Shown one piece after another: positions 41,412 to 55,555 of a stretch of 64,000 nt of DNA. The stretch spans positions 7,580,501 to 7,644,500 of the forward strand of contig CM049418.1 of the NCBI GenBank assembly GCA_026929865.2, given 5' to 3'. Each line of letters opens with the position of its first letter. The stretch's first letter is position 1. The position numbers and the translations under genes were made by a program. The notes under the pieces were generated by a model. The model was given only the letters and a program-made list of their open reading frames with translations. It was not told where the DNA came from and did no database searches. The stretch is from Hyperoplus lanceolatus. Its lineage: Eukaryota > Chordata > Actinopteri > Uranoscopiformes > Ammodytidae.

Positions 41412-44300
41412 GTACAATGTATGACTTCAAACGTCAGGATGCCCACTATTTGTGGGCATCCTGCTTTTTCTGTCTTCCAAACGTCTGCCAATTTAAGGCA
41501 GCAGAAAGATGTATTTGGGCATAAATTCAAAGTGAGGCAAAAATAGAGTTGAAAAGGTTTGAACTTGAGTGGAATTTATCACTGGAGGTTTATGAACCCC
41601 AGCGTGAGACGAGAAGAAAGGAAAAAGGGAGGAATAACTGAATGAGCTGAAGTTCTTGGTGAGTTGTCTGCACAATTTATTGAAAGATGTATGTTGTACC
41701 ATCAACTTCTGACGCAAAGTTGTTGCAACTTTTCATGGCTAACATAACAATCTTAAGAGAGACATTACTGTGTAACTGTTACTAATTGAAGTCAACATCT
41801 CGCATGCCATAAACAACAAAGGGCCACACTGTGAAGACCATTGGCGGAACAAATTAGTCTGTCAAAGTTAACATCTGGTCTTAAGTCTAAGTTGTGTCCC
41901 TGAAACACACGAAAAACAAATTAATAATAAATTTCATTTTACAGCGATTTAAATTGTGTAAATATGCAAGATGCCTTAAATGAACAGCTCTAGCGTGGCC
42001 CAAAAAAGAAAAAAAATGCTTATGAAAGATGGATAGTAGAGGGGTAGATAAAGAAGAGATGAGAGATTGAGAGACAGAAAGGGAGACGGAGATAAAGGGT
42101 GGAGGATGAGATGCAGAGGTGGATTGATTATAGGAAGACGGACAGTGAAGGAGGAAATTAAACAATTAGAGAGAAGAGAGAAGAGATAGAAAGAGATAGA
42201 CCCTTTAGTGCAATCAGAAGCATCTTGTATAACGAGTGCAAGGCCACCAGAAACTGCTTACTGTCATTTTGAACGATGCTACTGATTAGGGGGTTGCATT
42301 GCAGATCCTTTTCTGGACAAACACCCATTCAGCTTCATTATAATGTTTCCTGGCTACAAGGTATTCCTATGTGAAAGCCTGATTTCTATTGCTTTTAGCC
42401 TCTGATCTGGGGGGAGGGGGAGGGGGGGGCTCAGGTGGTTCATCAATCATTTATATTTAACTTCCCTCAAGATACCAACCCATAAAAAGTGTGAAACCTA
42501 TAGGCAACGAATAACAGATCAAGCACAGACTGTGTGTGCGCGCACACACACAGTAAGTGAGAGTTGCAAATGTAAAACTCTTCAGTGTTTTATCTTTCAT
42601 GCACATACAATATGCAAACCCTTTTTTCTCTGTCCCTCTCACTGTAGCAGATTTGATTTTTTTTTAAACTGCACCAGGAGCACTGTAAAACGTATGGGCA
42701 ACTATAGTGTGTACCATATAAATACAATTTTTTTTCCCTTTCTTTCTCCCACACACACACGCACACTCTCTTTGGTATCTTTGCAAATTAGTGCTGCTCG
42801 CTAATGTATAAGTTTCTCACACACACACACACATTGTGCCGCTTTGCTGGGAGAAATACCTCTCGCTGTCCTGTGGCTGTTCCTCATGTGACAGGATTAC
42901 TGCGCTGCACTGTCACATTTTTTTGTCTTTGCTGTAAAAGCTGCTCTGAGCTGTCACTGCTGCAGTACTTTAGGTTCCTGTCTCATAACAGTCAAACACA
43001 TCGCCCCCTGTAGCACCAAATATAAAATCAAAAATCTAAAAAATCTAAATATTGCACGTAGCCTATAGTACATTTGTCAGTTGTCATTTTAACACTGTCA
43101 AGGCTACTGCAGTAGTCCTAATGTCAATCTTACAAACTGTACCTGAAAAAGCTAATGACAAGAACCAACCCATTACCAACAATTAGCCTACCTCTGGATC
43201 AATACCAGACTTGAGACCATATTGTAGGAGCCTCTAACCGAAGCAACAAGTATTTTTTAATAAGGGCAAAAAAATGGCTCAGAGATGGCTGCTGACAAAA
43301 GCTCTGGGGCTTCAGGGTTCTGTACAACTGCAACACATAATACATAAATTATAAAAGCAACGCAGAGATCTCTTCAGGATTTCCGCAGTAGCTGCAGCTG
43401 TGCTTTGTTGTTTGTTCAGTGCTTAATAGCTTATGTAAGCATGCTAACACGCTACATTTAGATGGTAAACATTATACCTGCTAAACAGGGCATGTTAGCA
43501 TGCCAGCGGTTTTGCTTCGCTCGAGGCCCCACTGTGAAGCCTGACAGAGCCGCTAGCACGACAGCAGACTCTGTTCCCAGGTCTACATTAGCTCCCTCTT
43601 GGTCACGGTTTCATTCACCTGTCAAGTTACACATACTGAAAAGTGTCACTGTAGCAAATGACCATTATCCATTAATGTATCAGTTTAATTTTTTGATACT
43701 TAATATCTTAACTAAGTTTAGTTTCCCAGACACCAAAGTGACAAATCCAAAAAGTTATTACAATCATAACAAAGTAAAATTTCTGTTGATCGACTAATAA
43801 GTTGATCGATTAATGTCTTTCATGCAGACAAAATACAAATATTCAGCATTATTTATCAGATCTGAAGTGTTAATAAACTGGTCCTAGAATCCATTTATTT
43901 GGCCCAATGGATTAAAACCTTTTCATTTCCTTTGTAACGCTTCCGATTAAATCAAAAACCAATTCAAAGACCAAAATATGAAAAAGGAGCCTGTATTCCA
44001 AGTGAACGCGGCGGATGAAAGTTCAAACGCAGGATGTTTATGCTCAAGAAGAAAAACACAATGATTGCGAGTTAATGCCCGAGGAACAGCTCTATTTAAG
44101 ACGATTTTTGTTCTTTTATGTCCACAGATGGTTTAGAATGTGTGTTTTTTAAACACACTTTAAGACACAGGTTTGCAGGCTGTTTTCATATGCTGCTGCT
44201 GCTGCTGCTGTGATACGACAAATGCTTTGAAGAAAGCTTGATTTGCATCCACGAAAAAGGATTAAGTGTGTTTTGGCACACGCACACCCCTTTCCCCCAT

Positions 44301-44563
44301 CGTGTGTGTGTGTGTGTGTGTGTGTGCAAGCTTCTGTGTGTGCATGTGTGTATTGTGGATGACGAGCAAGAGCTGTAGGTCCCTGGCTATTCCCCTGTCG
44401 GTCTGTCTGCCTGCCCGCCTGCCACAGAAGTGAATGGCACATCATTTCCCATTCCTCTTTCAGCCCCGGCTACAAATAGAGCGCTTGGTCTCGGGGGGTC
44501 TGAGCTCACTGAGAGGAGAGATGGAGTCAGACGCAGAGCAGGAGGTGGTAAGGAGAGGGGTGG

Positions 44564-44600
<37 letters not shown>
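44301..44600. repeat. GT and GA arrays in tmem47 intron 1
   Basis: (GT)n 44301-44326 and (GA)n 44568-44600, with a short GCT run at 44193-44210. Confidence 0.93.
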
Positions 44601-44602
<2 letters not shown>

Positions 44603-45513
44603 GCTGGGACTTGACCCTGGAGGAAATGGAAAAAGGAAGCATGGAGATGGAGATGAATAAAAAGGAGGATAACAGAGAAAGATTAGCATTAGAAACAGTG
44701 GGACAATGGGTTGGGAGAAGCAAGGGAAGGAAGGACAAAAAAAGATGGCAAAAGGTAATGACTGACGAACAAACAAAGATGAGATGAGGAAAAGGATCAA
44801 TCTATTATAAGTACAGACGAAAGAAGGCCCGCCGAGTAAAGAGCAATGGCTGGATCGATACACTGATAGAGAAAGATGAGAAGGGGCTGGAGAGTGAGGG
44901 GGGAGGGAGGCAGCGCTGTATGGAGCTTTTTAAGGTCTTCGACAGCGACTGATCTCCAATCTGTCTCAACAAAGACAGGTGAATGTGGGTCAGAACAGGC
45001 CAAAAACGACACCGCTTTCTACTCAATTTACTTGAAAGCAGCTTTAAATCCTTTGGCATTTATTCCTCAAAATGTGCAAACGTGACCGCATGCAAAATTG
45101 CTGTGAGCAAAAGATAAAAACACAGCAGGGTTTCCCTTGCTTTCCGCGATGGTATCTCTCAGGCGGTAACCACATCCCACACAGTGAGCCTGGGAAAAGT
45201 CTTCGCTCAAGGTCAGGTGAATGACGAAAAATGTTGTTTGTTCTCAACATCAAATCGTGCTCTGGTTTTATTTGAGGCCATTGGTGTTGTACTTTTTTCT
45301 AAAGCATTGTAAAAAGGGATAATGTTGGTTTACTTGTTTGAGTATAAACTGTGAGATCTGAGTTAAGGTAAAGGAACGGGGAGTGGGAAACATAGGTGGG
45401 AAATGAAAGGGTGGGGAAAGATGGGGGGTGAGAATGAACGCAGGTGCAGATTCTTAGGTTTCAAACACCTTTTTAACAAGTGTGTCAGTGTGTGTGTGGC
45501 AGTGTGTGTGGCT

Positions 45514-45551
45514 GGCTGGCACAGACTATGTTTTTTCTTTGACTAGGTCAA

Positions 45552-45615
<64 letters not shown>

Positions 45616-45632
45616 TGTGTGTGTGTGTGTGT
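45514..45632. repeat. 42-bp leader plus GT array, copy 1
   Basis: GGCTGGCACAGACTATG, TTTTTTCTTTGACTAGGTCA and ATGTCT lead directly into (GT)n. The same leader recurs 1250 bp downstream at 46764. Confidence 0.93.
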
Positions 45633-46099
45633 AAGCTCACTGGCACTTAATAATATTGGAAGAGGCTGAAAAGCCTACCACAGATGACTCACGTCAAGCC
45701 TGTAAGTTGTACGATTTAATTACCTTTATTCAACCACTCACACATTACATGTCATCATACCAACGTCTTTGAGTTGTCTGAAGTGGTCTATAAAAGCCTG
45801 TTTAAAAATGTTCATTTACAGACACTCAGCTTATCAATATCAGACCAGGATGTTAAAATCATGTATTTTTACTGTATATATACTGTAGGTGTCTGATACT
45901 CATAACAATATATGTTTGTGTCTGTATCAGTTTTCAAAGCTCTTTTCCCCATTACTGCAGCTGTTCTTTACACAATAGTTCTGTTTCTCTTGTCATCCAC
46001 ACTTGTTGCCTTTGTTTTTCCATCCCAGTCCAACCACTTAGAAATGCAAGATGTGAAGTTGTTTAAAATACAGCATTAAGCACGTTTTCAAGAAGAAGG

Positions 46100-46178
46100 T
46101 GGGAATCAAATCCGGGTCTGCTGCTGTGCCCGGCCCGGGGGGGGGGGCGCCCTACCAACTGAGCTAAGGGCGCCCCTT
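46100..46178 (-). mobile_element. tRNA-derived SINE fragment
   Basis: On the minus strand: GGGGCGCCCTTAGCTCAGTT, then a G/C run, then GACCCGGATTTGATTCCCAC. These are A-box and degraded B-box tRNA promoter sequences, matching the better copy at 51065-51217. Confidence 0.7.
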
Positions 46179-46763
46179 CCATTGTTGATTTAAACCCTAG
46201 GATGCATTGCGTACCTGTGGTCTTTACAGGTCCCTGGACCACATCAGGCGTAGTGTCAAAATATTTTTCTCTGAACCTTTTATAGGGTCTTTAAAGAGCT
46301 AGTGAGAGTTTTGTTTTTCTCGATCTGCAAACACAGCCGTTACTGTAAAGCTGTCGCCATTTTATAGCTTCCAATTAAACTATAAAAGGAACAACTATAA
46401 ATCTCAACTGCAAACCATTCCTCTCTCTTGTGGAGCAGTTTATACTTTATACATATTTCTTTTTGACATTGTGTTTCCTCAAAGGTCAGCGCGGTTTCTA
46501 TACTTCTTCTATAACAGAACATACAGTAGGTCCGCGAGGTTCAGACACCCCTATGCTGAAGTGCCCATGAGCAAGCCAATTAGTCAGTGTCAACTTCAGC
46601 AGGATCTGCACTATGCTGCTGGCTCTGCTCTCTAAAGCTGAAGGATGACGAAAAGGCAATTTTTCTGCTCAGATAGATTTCAGTTTCAAATTATTGTGTG
46701 TGAAAGGGATGAGCTGAATTAACAGAAAATGCTGCTTTGGTGTGTGCTGGAATAAGCCAAGGG

Positions 46764-46801
46764 GGCTGGCACAGACTATGTTTTTTCTTTGACTAGGTCA
46801 A

Positions 46802-46887
<86 letters not shown>
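46764..46887. repeat. 42-bp leader plus GT array, copy 2
   Basis: The leader is identical to that at 45514 and is followed by a longer, uninterrupted (GT)n of about 41 units (46805-46887). Confidence 0.93.
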
Positions 46888-46888
<1 letters not shown>

Positions 46889-47054
46889 TCGCTCACACGC
46901 TCATGACACACAACTGTCAGGGCATGACAGTAGTATGACATCTAATTAGAGAGCCATGGTTCTGGTGTTTGGTCGTGCATCTAGTATATGTATGAAAAGG
47001 GAAGACATACATCAATAAAGGGAGGACCTGCAGAAAGTTGTGGTCATAATGTCT

Positions 47055-47059
<5 letters not shown>

Positions 47060-47112
<53 letters not shown>
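47060..47112. repeat. GT microsatellite
   Basis: (GT)n of about 26 units in tmem47 intron 1. Confidence 0.95.
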
Positions 47113-47115
<3 letters not shown>

Positions 47116-47250
47116 TGTGCTCAGCTCCTGGGAGAGGAGGTGCAGAGAATGTAACAACAGCGAAAATCAGAGTGTGACATGAAATATTCAGCCGGGCTTC
47201 AGAAGTGACTGTCCAGAAATAGGTCAGCCCAACATGGTAGCCTCTTATTG

Positions 47251-47370
<120 letters not shown>

Positions 47371-47507
47371 TCACTCTTTCATTTACTTGCATCCACAGAG
47401 AGAAGCAGAGGACACACCAGCTCAGCAGGCAGACAGTGAGATAGATTAATAGATGGATGGATAGACAGACAGAGAGTGTCAGAAAGACAGACAGAAAGAC
47501 ACACAGA

Positions 47508-47513
<6 letters not shown>

Positions 47514-47588
<75 letters not shown>
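47514..47588. repeat. CA microsatellite
   Basis: (CA)n of about 37 units, preceded by GACA/GATA-like short repeats (47450-47512). Confidence 0.96.
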
Positions 47589-47590
<2 letters not shown>

Positions 47591-49017
47591 TACAGATAGA
47601 TGGTGTCTGTCACAATGTGCGACGCCTTAAAGACCTTATAAATTATTCCTTTCTATTGCCCCCATGTGTAATTAGCGCCAGTCGTCTCTTAGCGCCACAG
47701 CGGCAGTAAATAAAGCCACTTTTACCTCAATTAAATTAACGTTGGTGAACTCTGGTTCCCCTGGAAACCTATTCCAGCATCCACACGATAAATCCACCCA
47801 TCTCTCCCTCTTCGCCCCCCAAAACTGCATAGACCTCCCTCCTGGGCGCGACAACAAGGCCATCATTTCTCTAGACAACAAGGAAGAGGAGAGGATGATA
47901 ATAGATAATAATAGCGAGACAGGATAAGCTCCCTCCTCCTCTCCCTTCCGTCTCCTTTGTTGACAAATGAATGAATTAAGTGCAGGTAAATGGCAACACC
48001 CAGGGGAGTTGATGTACTTGACTATGAAGGTGGTGGCCGTTTTGCAGCGTTAATAATCTTCACGGTTATTGTAATGAAGTAGCAAAAGATGACCAGGACT
48101 CAGCATGTTTGGGCTTTTTGTATAGGCTTAAGAAAAATAAAACTTTGCTTTCATAATGTTTTTAAATAAATATAATCTGCTGATTACTTTTCTCGATTCA
48201 TCTAGGAAAGATTGGTTCCTTAAAATGTCAGAAAAAAAGTGAAAAGCTTCTCACAGTCCTAGGTGACACGTTAAAAAATAACTTACTTTTTCCTACCAAC
48301 AGCTCAAAACTCAAACATATTAATTTACAATCATGGAAGACAAAGAACACTTGATAATATTCACATTTGAAAAGCTGAGACCACTGCATTTTCTATGATT
48401 AAAAACGATTAATCAATTATCAAAAGTATAAGTTTCTGTATTCAAGATCAACAAATCCTTTGAGCTCTAAGGCATCCATGTAGGCTACTGACTGTTTGCG
48501 TTCACCTTTTCGGTGCTGCTTATCCACCTCCCTTGTTTCCACCTAATTCCTCTCTGAAGGACCTGCATGTGGCAGTCAGCCACTTGTGCGCCCATTAACA
48601 TCAAGGTTAGTATAACCACACGTTTCAGTGTCATGCCTGAAGTTTTTCAGAGTGGGAAAGAGGAGTGAGTAACAGAAGCCTGTGGGGCAGGTTAGATTAT
48701 TGCATCAGTTTCAGTGTTCGGATATTTTATTTATTAATTTAAAAAAATATGTTTATTTCTATTTCAGTCCTTTCATTTCACCTCCATAATAATGAACGTG
48801 GGGATACCAGTTGAGTCGCTGGTTGCCATGGACTGTCATTAATGGTTGGATAGAGACAACAGGGAGTCATGACACTGGTCAACAGATTATTTTCTTTAGG
48901 CATCTTCCTCTACAAATGCCTTCAGGTGAGGAAGCATCCCTCCATCATCATAATTCTAGGTGCCATTATGAACTCTTTGTTCTCAACTCTATAAAAAGCT
49001 CCTGCTACTGCATGTTA

Positions 49018-49610
<593 letters not shown>

Positions 49611-51064
49611 GGTCCTAAAGAAAGGGAGGACAGAAAGAAAAGAAGGAAACGTCCTTTAAACCATACGTCCATGGTTTAACCAGGGACGTAGCCAGGCCTA
49701 GTTTAGATCTACGAAATGCAGAGACCCAGTGTTGACCAGCCCCAACCAACTTTCTGGGTTTGATTGGGATGTTCTTAGACAACATGTCTCAGAATGTGAC
49801 TATGGGCGAAACAAAACAAAATAATAGACCCAAAACTAAATTAATTAGAATATAATGATTTACCACCGGAATTAAATAGCCTAACTGACCTAATAGAAGG
49901 TAATCTCCTGTTTTTTGATGAAGAAATATCAATGTCTAAACTACAGTATTATTAATATCATGCTATAAACAAATGGGCTGAAAAATAATACACATTGGCT
50001 GGTCACTTGCCTAAAGTGTCTTTTTGAAGTCAATAGAGACAACATTTCAATAATCCTCAATGATTTAGGAAAATGTATCTTTTAAACACTAAATGATTTA
50101 ATCATGACTTTAAAATGTTTTTAGATGTTGGATTCATTAATGGATGAAATATTAACCGCTTCTTTTGCAGCGACAGAAAGTGGGAGGCACTTGAAGGAAT
50201 ATTATTGCTCCTTCTGCATACTAATGACAAAGCCAGAGATGAGAGAGAGAGAGACAGAGAAAGAGGGAGAGAAGAGAAGGAGGTGTTAGAAAGAGGTGAG
50301 CAGGTTTTAGGGAGGCATAGAGGGTGTGCATTCGAGCGGAAAGGATAGATTGGAGAGGCTGATGGGAGGAAAAGATGGCCTTGTTTACTCTCCATCAGGG
50401 CGGTAATGAGTGACAATGAGGAGGGAGACAGTGGGGAGGCCAAGGGCAACAGATAAAGGTGACAAGAGCCTGCAGGAATGACATTTTCTTGGTCTCATGA
50501 TAGTTGATCCACATCAGTGACTCACAGCTTAACAAGAAAACACCCCCTGGCACTGGTTCCTCTCCGAGACACACGCACACACACAAATACATTATCTTCC
50601 TACTCTTAAAAAACATTTGCTTCTATCAAATAAATCACAGTATAATGGCAGGATGTGGTGCTACATGTTGGGGGCTTATATAACTGAATAATAAAGCCAG
50701 AGGGAGGAAGGAAGGACAGCTGATATTTTACCTTGTTTATTGTGTTATAGGGCCACGCAAGATGGAGAGGCTATGTTCACTTTAAATGACTTTCTCAGTG
50801 AAGTGAAAGCTACATAAGCATTTACTGGGGAAACATAATGCAACTTTATTACCGGGCATGAACGCACTCGACAATTCCCAGTTCTTTATGGAGCTGACAG
50901 AACCAGTTTATCTGGAGTATCGGGCCTTCTGCTGATTGTAGATGAACAAAAACAAAAACTCCAGGGACACTCAAAAGATGTTCGCTAGAGTTTTTGTTCT
51001 TTCAAATTTTTTTCCATCCTAAATATGTCCTCAAGTCCTAAAGCTACAGAAAGTCTAAAATAAT
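49611..51064. other. upstream flank of tmem47, no gene seen
   Basis: AT-rich unique sequence with a purine-rich block at 50230-50290. No coding frame with a recognisable domain. Confidence 0.6.
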
Positions 51065-51217
51065 AATAATTTTTTTTTTGGCATTTTTATGCTTTATTGG
51101 CAGAGAGGGGAGTGACATGCAGAGAACGACCGCGGGCTGGAATCGAACCTGGGTCCGCTGCTGGCCGATGCCCATGGGGGGGACGCCCTACCAACTGAGC
51201 TAAGGGCGCCCCCCTAC
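51065..51217 (-). mobile_element. tRNA-derived SINE with 13-bp TSD
   Basis: The minus strand shows an RNA polymerase III A box in GCCCTTAGCTCAGTTGGTAG and a B box GGTTCGATTCC, 40-60 bp apart, followed by a short body and an A/T-rich tail (CCAATAAAGCATAAAAATGCC). AGTCTAAAATAAT is duplicated at 51052-51064 and 51218-51230, the target-site duplication of a retrotransposed copy. It is a repeat, not a functional tRNA gene: it has no foldable acceptor or anticodon stem. Confidence 0.85.
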
Positions 51218-51230
51218 AGTCTAAAATAAT

Positions 51231-52351
51231 TTTCGAGGACAACAATTTTTGTTCCTCATATCTAAAAGGGATGCTTTGATATGTGAACTTTCAGCTGGAG
51301 GATGACACAAGAATTATGTTTTGTGTGGTCAACACAGATTCAAACTATGAATTATCTTGTAAAGGTGTGTCCTTCTTATTAATATGACACTTTTATTATC
51401 ACAATCTCAGCTTATTGCCTGTGACATCGGTTTGATTATTATTGCTCCTTTTAATGGCCTGTCATTAATGTACCAGATGGTTGTCTGGTAACGCAGAGAT
51501 GTTATAAATCATCCTGGTATATCAGAACTAATGAGAGTGAATTATGTTCGATGGAAGAACGGAGATCGTACAAACGCTATGGGTTTAAATGTGGTTGTGG
51601 TATCATCTCTAGGCCAGTTGGAAAACATATACGCAAAGGGGAACAGAAAATTGAAGCTCTACCCTCCTCTGATTACTACCTCCCTTGTGCTCCTGTGCCC
51701 GCTTTGCTCAGAGGTAGACAGTAGTGGCAGACTGCTGTTGCACCTGGCAGTGTCCAAGTGCCAATGCATGTAAGTCTGTGATTGGACAGGCAAGGAGCTG
51801 CTGTTACAGAAGCAGCTGCTCAGAAAATATTCCCTGGATCAATAAGGGTGAAAAACAACACCACACAATTAACCGTGCAGCCCTGCCCACTGCCGTGCCA
51901 ATAAATACATTTTAGAAAAAGGGTTGGAAGAACGCAGTAGTGGAAAGAGTACCACAGTGTTCTAGTTAAGCTAAACTTTATATAAAAGACAAAAGAAAGT
52001 GCACAAAACAAAAGTCTGGTCATTCACAAAAAATGTGATGCCTATGCAGGCCTCTTTACCAAAAAAAGGCTTGCATAGGCATCCATAAAGAAAAAAAGAT
52101 AGTAGCGGGCGACAATGACACGCGAGTGAAAAACATAAGGAAAATAGTCACTTGGAACTTGTCAGGAAGTGGGATCTGAAACGAGAATAAAACAGGAAAA
52201 TCAGGGAAACATGAATGACAAAGTAAGATGTTATCATCAGCTTGACGGGTTGTGGCAGATTTTTTATGAGAAAGAAATAAACAATATACATGAAAAGTGT
52301 TCTTGTAGGAAAAAGGCTTCCATTCAGGCCTATGCTAAAGCCAGCTACTAT
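51231..52351. other. no gene seen
   Basis: Unique AT-rich sequence. GATGCCTATGCAGGCCTCTT and AAAAAAGGCTTGCATAGGCA (52037-52082) form a small imperfect hairpin. Confidence 0.5.
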
Positions 52352-52725
52352 TACAGTTTTTCACAATTGTTTAAACACATTTTTTGGAACATCAGACACA
52401 ATGTGCACAATCTGAAACTAATTTACCAACTGCTTAACCAATTCTGCTGAACTCCAAACACATTTCCTGCCTTAGACTCATATTTTCATTCCAAAACACA
52501 CATTTTTCACAACACTACACACAATTCTCTATATCTTGCGCACACTTCCTGAATTCTCTCTCATGGTATTCACACAGAACACACTTCCAATCAAATTTCT
52601 AAACTCAAAAGGCTTTTGTGCAGTTAGCTATAGAAGGGTCAGAGATGAGCTCCTGTTTGCTGTGATTTACAGTAGACTGCACATTTTACAGTTTTTGCCG
52701 AATGCTTACACACATGTTGCAGACT
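52352..52725 (+). mobile_element. truncated copy A of the CAGTTTTTCACAATTG Tc1/mariner-like family
   Basis: Starts TA-CAGTTTTTCACAATTG and follows the left 350 bp of copies B and D closely, then departs near 52725. No right terminal repeat; about 85 bp of other sequence separates it from copy B. Confidence 0.75.
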
Positions 52726-52810
52726 TTGGCCCACTGTGTCAAAACTTAACACACAGGCCGAATAGGACAAAGCACATGGAGATAAACTTCTAACTTATAC
52801 GGCAAAATTA

Positions 52811-55555
52811 CAGTTTTTCACAATTGTTTAAACACATTTTTTGGAACATCAGACACAATGGCCCTCATTTATCAAACTTGCGTGGAAACTGGTGCAGATT
52901 CTGGCGCAAATACCTCCCTACGCCAGGTATCGCGTGGGATTTATCAAACAGTCGTATCTAATCTCAGCGTACGCCAGGCCATTATTGATAAATGCGGCGG
53001 ATGAAAACGAGCGTATCACGCCCCTATATTTTCTCAGTTTAGAAGCCTCGCCCAGAGGTTTTACGACATGGATATGCGCAATACGGCACTTCCCTGAAGT
53101 AGAAATTGACAGAATAACAGCGAAAGTAGAAAAAAAGAGTTTCATTTCGGAGCATTAGCCTACAAGCAGCATCAAAGAACGACAGAAGGCAGCAGTTAGG
53201 AAGGAAATAACTGCTGCGGTCAACAGCGTTGGTGTTGACAGCGTTGGTGTCGTGTCGCCACTAAAAAAAGCGTGTTGCTGTTCTGAAATGCAACCAACTG
53301 GGGGTGCGGGACTGCGGGCATAATATAAGTGGAGAAAAAGACGCACCAACTGTCGGATAATGGTCCCCATAAAATAAATACACGTCTGCAGAGATTTTAA
53401 TGATTAGAATGTATTGGCCCTTTTAGATAGCACTAGTCTACTCAAAATGGTTTTAAAAACTAAAAATAACACATTTTGCGTTTTACTGTATGACAGCATG
53501 CGCTTGGCACGAGTGGTCAGCCCGGCCGTCAGCTGCACAAGCCGACCCGGCAGCGATCGGCTGTGAGAGCGCCCACCGTCCTGCTCCACCAGCAGATCGG
53601 AACAACGTGCCGGTAAACGGTGGAAATAAGTCGCTCGCTTTAGCATCAATGACATATTAAAAGAGGAACTAACATCTACAAAGTGCGTCAAATAAATAAA
53701 ATGTTAAGCTGAATGTTGTGCCGTGTATTTTTTTGTATCATAAAGAGCAGTGTAGGCCTACTACATATTTAATACTTAGGCTAACATTTTGAATGAATGC
53801 AGCCCCCGTGCCTCAGTGTCCCTGCTCCAAGACAACTGCCCTTACGCAGTCCCATGCAGCGCTCCTAAGTGGCTGGTGTGCGCACTATTGAATCAGCTCT
53901 CCTACTCAGTTTCACACCATAAGCTGCACATTTTTAAGTGATTCATATCTTTATTTCGGTCTTATTTGCACTGCATTTGTATTATCTTCTAATAATTGTC
54001 CAACAAAGTCATCGGCTACCCGGCACAGCCTGCACTGCGAGTCCAAGCTGTTTTCAAATTTGCGTACACGAGCTGAGAGCTGGCGTGGGATTTGAGCGTA
54101 CTCTACGCTCACGTCCATATTGATAAATGCCGAGATTTGCGTGGAAATGTACGTACACCCATTTTTCTGGTCTACGCAAGATTGATAAATGAGGGCCACT
54201 GTGCACAATCTGAAACTAATTTACCAACTGCTTAACCAATTCTGCTGAACTCCAAACACATTTCCTGCCTTAGACTCATATTTTCATTCCAAAACACACA
54301 TTTTTCACAGCACTACACACAATTCTCTATATCTTGCACACTCTTCCTGAATTCTCTCTCATGGTATTCACACAGAACACACTGCCAATCAAATTTCTAA
54401 ACTCAAAAGGCTTTTGTGCAGTTAGCTATAAGGGAAGGGTCAGAGATGAGCTCCTGTTTGCTGTGATTTACAGTAGACTGCACATTTTAGTACAAATACA
54501 GTTTTTGCCGAATACTGTAGACACTAAAAGTGACGGCTATGACCACGACATCACAACCTCTAACTTTTGTAACTATGCCCTAAACCAAATCACCAACCCT
54601 ACAAACACGATTTATGTTTTGCACTGTGTTTGAAATTCTCCAACACACTTCTTGAAAAAAATAAAAATAATTGAATACCAATCAGTCTAAACCTTAGCAC
54701 TACAAATAGACCCCAGGTGAGCTCAGCTCCTTTCTGAGACGGTAAGAGTCAAGGAAAGAGGAGGAAAGAGAGCGACAGGAGGACGAGGACAAAGAAGGCA
54801 ACAGACAGAGACACATACAACAGGGACACTATAGTGGACTATGTTATAGATCATGGCCTATCAATGAGGGAGCCTGGACAGACAGTGCAGCCCAACCTGA
54901 GTCGCTCCATAATAAGGAGATTTAGTCTGGATATCAGGTGATCATTTCCCTGTTGCTTCTCAAAAGATGACATTGAGTGTGATGTTGATGAGGCGATGTG
55001 GCCAGATGCAAACAGGAGGCGGAATCCATAAAAGGATTCATAATCCAATTCCTTACAACACTGTTTTTTTATTCTACTGTAATTGTTTCTTAGTTTATAC
55101 TGACACACTGAATTGCTTGAACTGCAGTCCTACCTATTCATTGTGTTTGTTTGAAATGGCAAAATAAACTATTCTGCAATGTGTGTGTTAGCATTTGGCA
55201 AAAACCGTTAAGTATTTGTTGTTACTGTAGGTGAAAGTGTATGAACATACAAAGGCATAATTCTACTGATAAAGCATTCATATAGTGGTTTGCATTTATA
55301 CTATAGTGTTTTCCATTCTGCACACTAGTGTTCAATGAGTGATAGAAATGTCTAGTCATATGATGTATGTGTTTGTCATTTGAAAAGAAAACACCATTTA
55401 GTGAAGAGTTAACATTGTTTTGAGGGTAAAGTGTGCTTTTGCAAGAGAAGTGAAGGATTTTGCATTTTGTGTTTGAGTTTTGAAATTTGTGTTTAAGGTT
55501 TTGAAAAAGTGAGGTAGTCTATCAGGAAATGTGTTTAAGCAATTGTGAAAAACTG
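52811..55555 (+). mobile_element. copy B, internally deleted Tc1/mariner-like element with nested insertion
   Basis: Terminal inverted repeats CAGTTTTTCACAATTG and CAATTGTGAAAAACTG are flanked by TA (52809-52810, 55556-55557). Without the nested element it is about 1.4 kb. Inside, a frame near 54800-54940 reads DTIVDYVIDHGL and MREPGQTVQPNLSRS, the helix-turn-helix region of a Tc1/IS630-type transposase. At 54966-55031 the frame reads DIECDVDEAMWPDANRRR and stop, the transposase C-terminus. The catalytic DDE core between them is missing, so this is a non-autonomous deletion derivative. Confidence 0.88.
52860..54197. mobile_element. Harbinger-like element nested in copy B
   Basis: Ends GGCCCTCATTTATCAA and TTGATAAATGAGGGCC are perfect inverted repeats. 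Removing 52860-54197 plus three bases restores copy B exactly. Flanking AAT and ACT would be a 3-bp target duplication with one change, as for PIF/Harbinger. It is 1338 bp. A broken plus-strand stretch at 53160-53230 (ERQKAAVRKEITAAVNSVG) resembles the MYB/SANT-like protein of Harbinger elements. No intact open frame. Confidence 0.75.

Noticed and set aside
44387-44863. A 158-codon Ser/Pro/Leu-rich frame
   Set aside because: Low-complexity translation of GA-rich DNA.
51065-51217. Functional tRNA gene
   Set aside because: A and B boxes are present, but the sequence does not fold into a cloverleaf, has a SINE body and tail, and is flanked by a target duplication.
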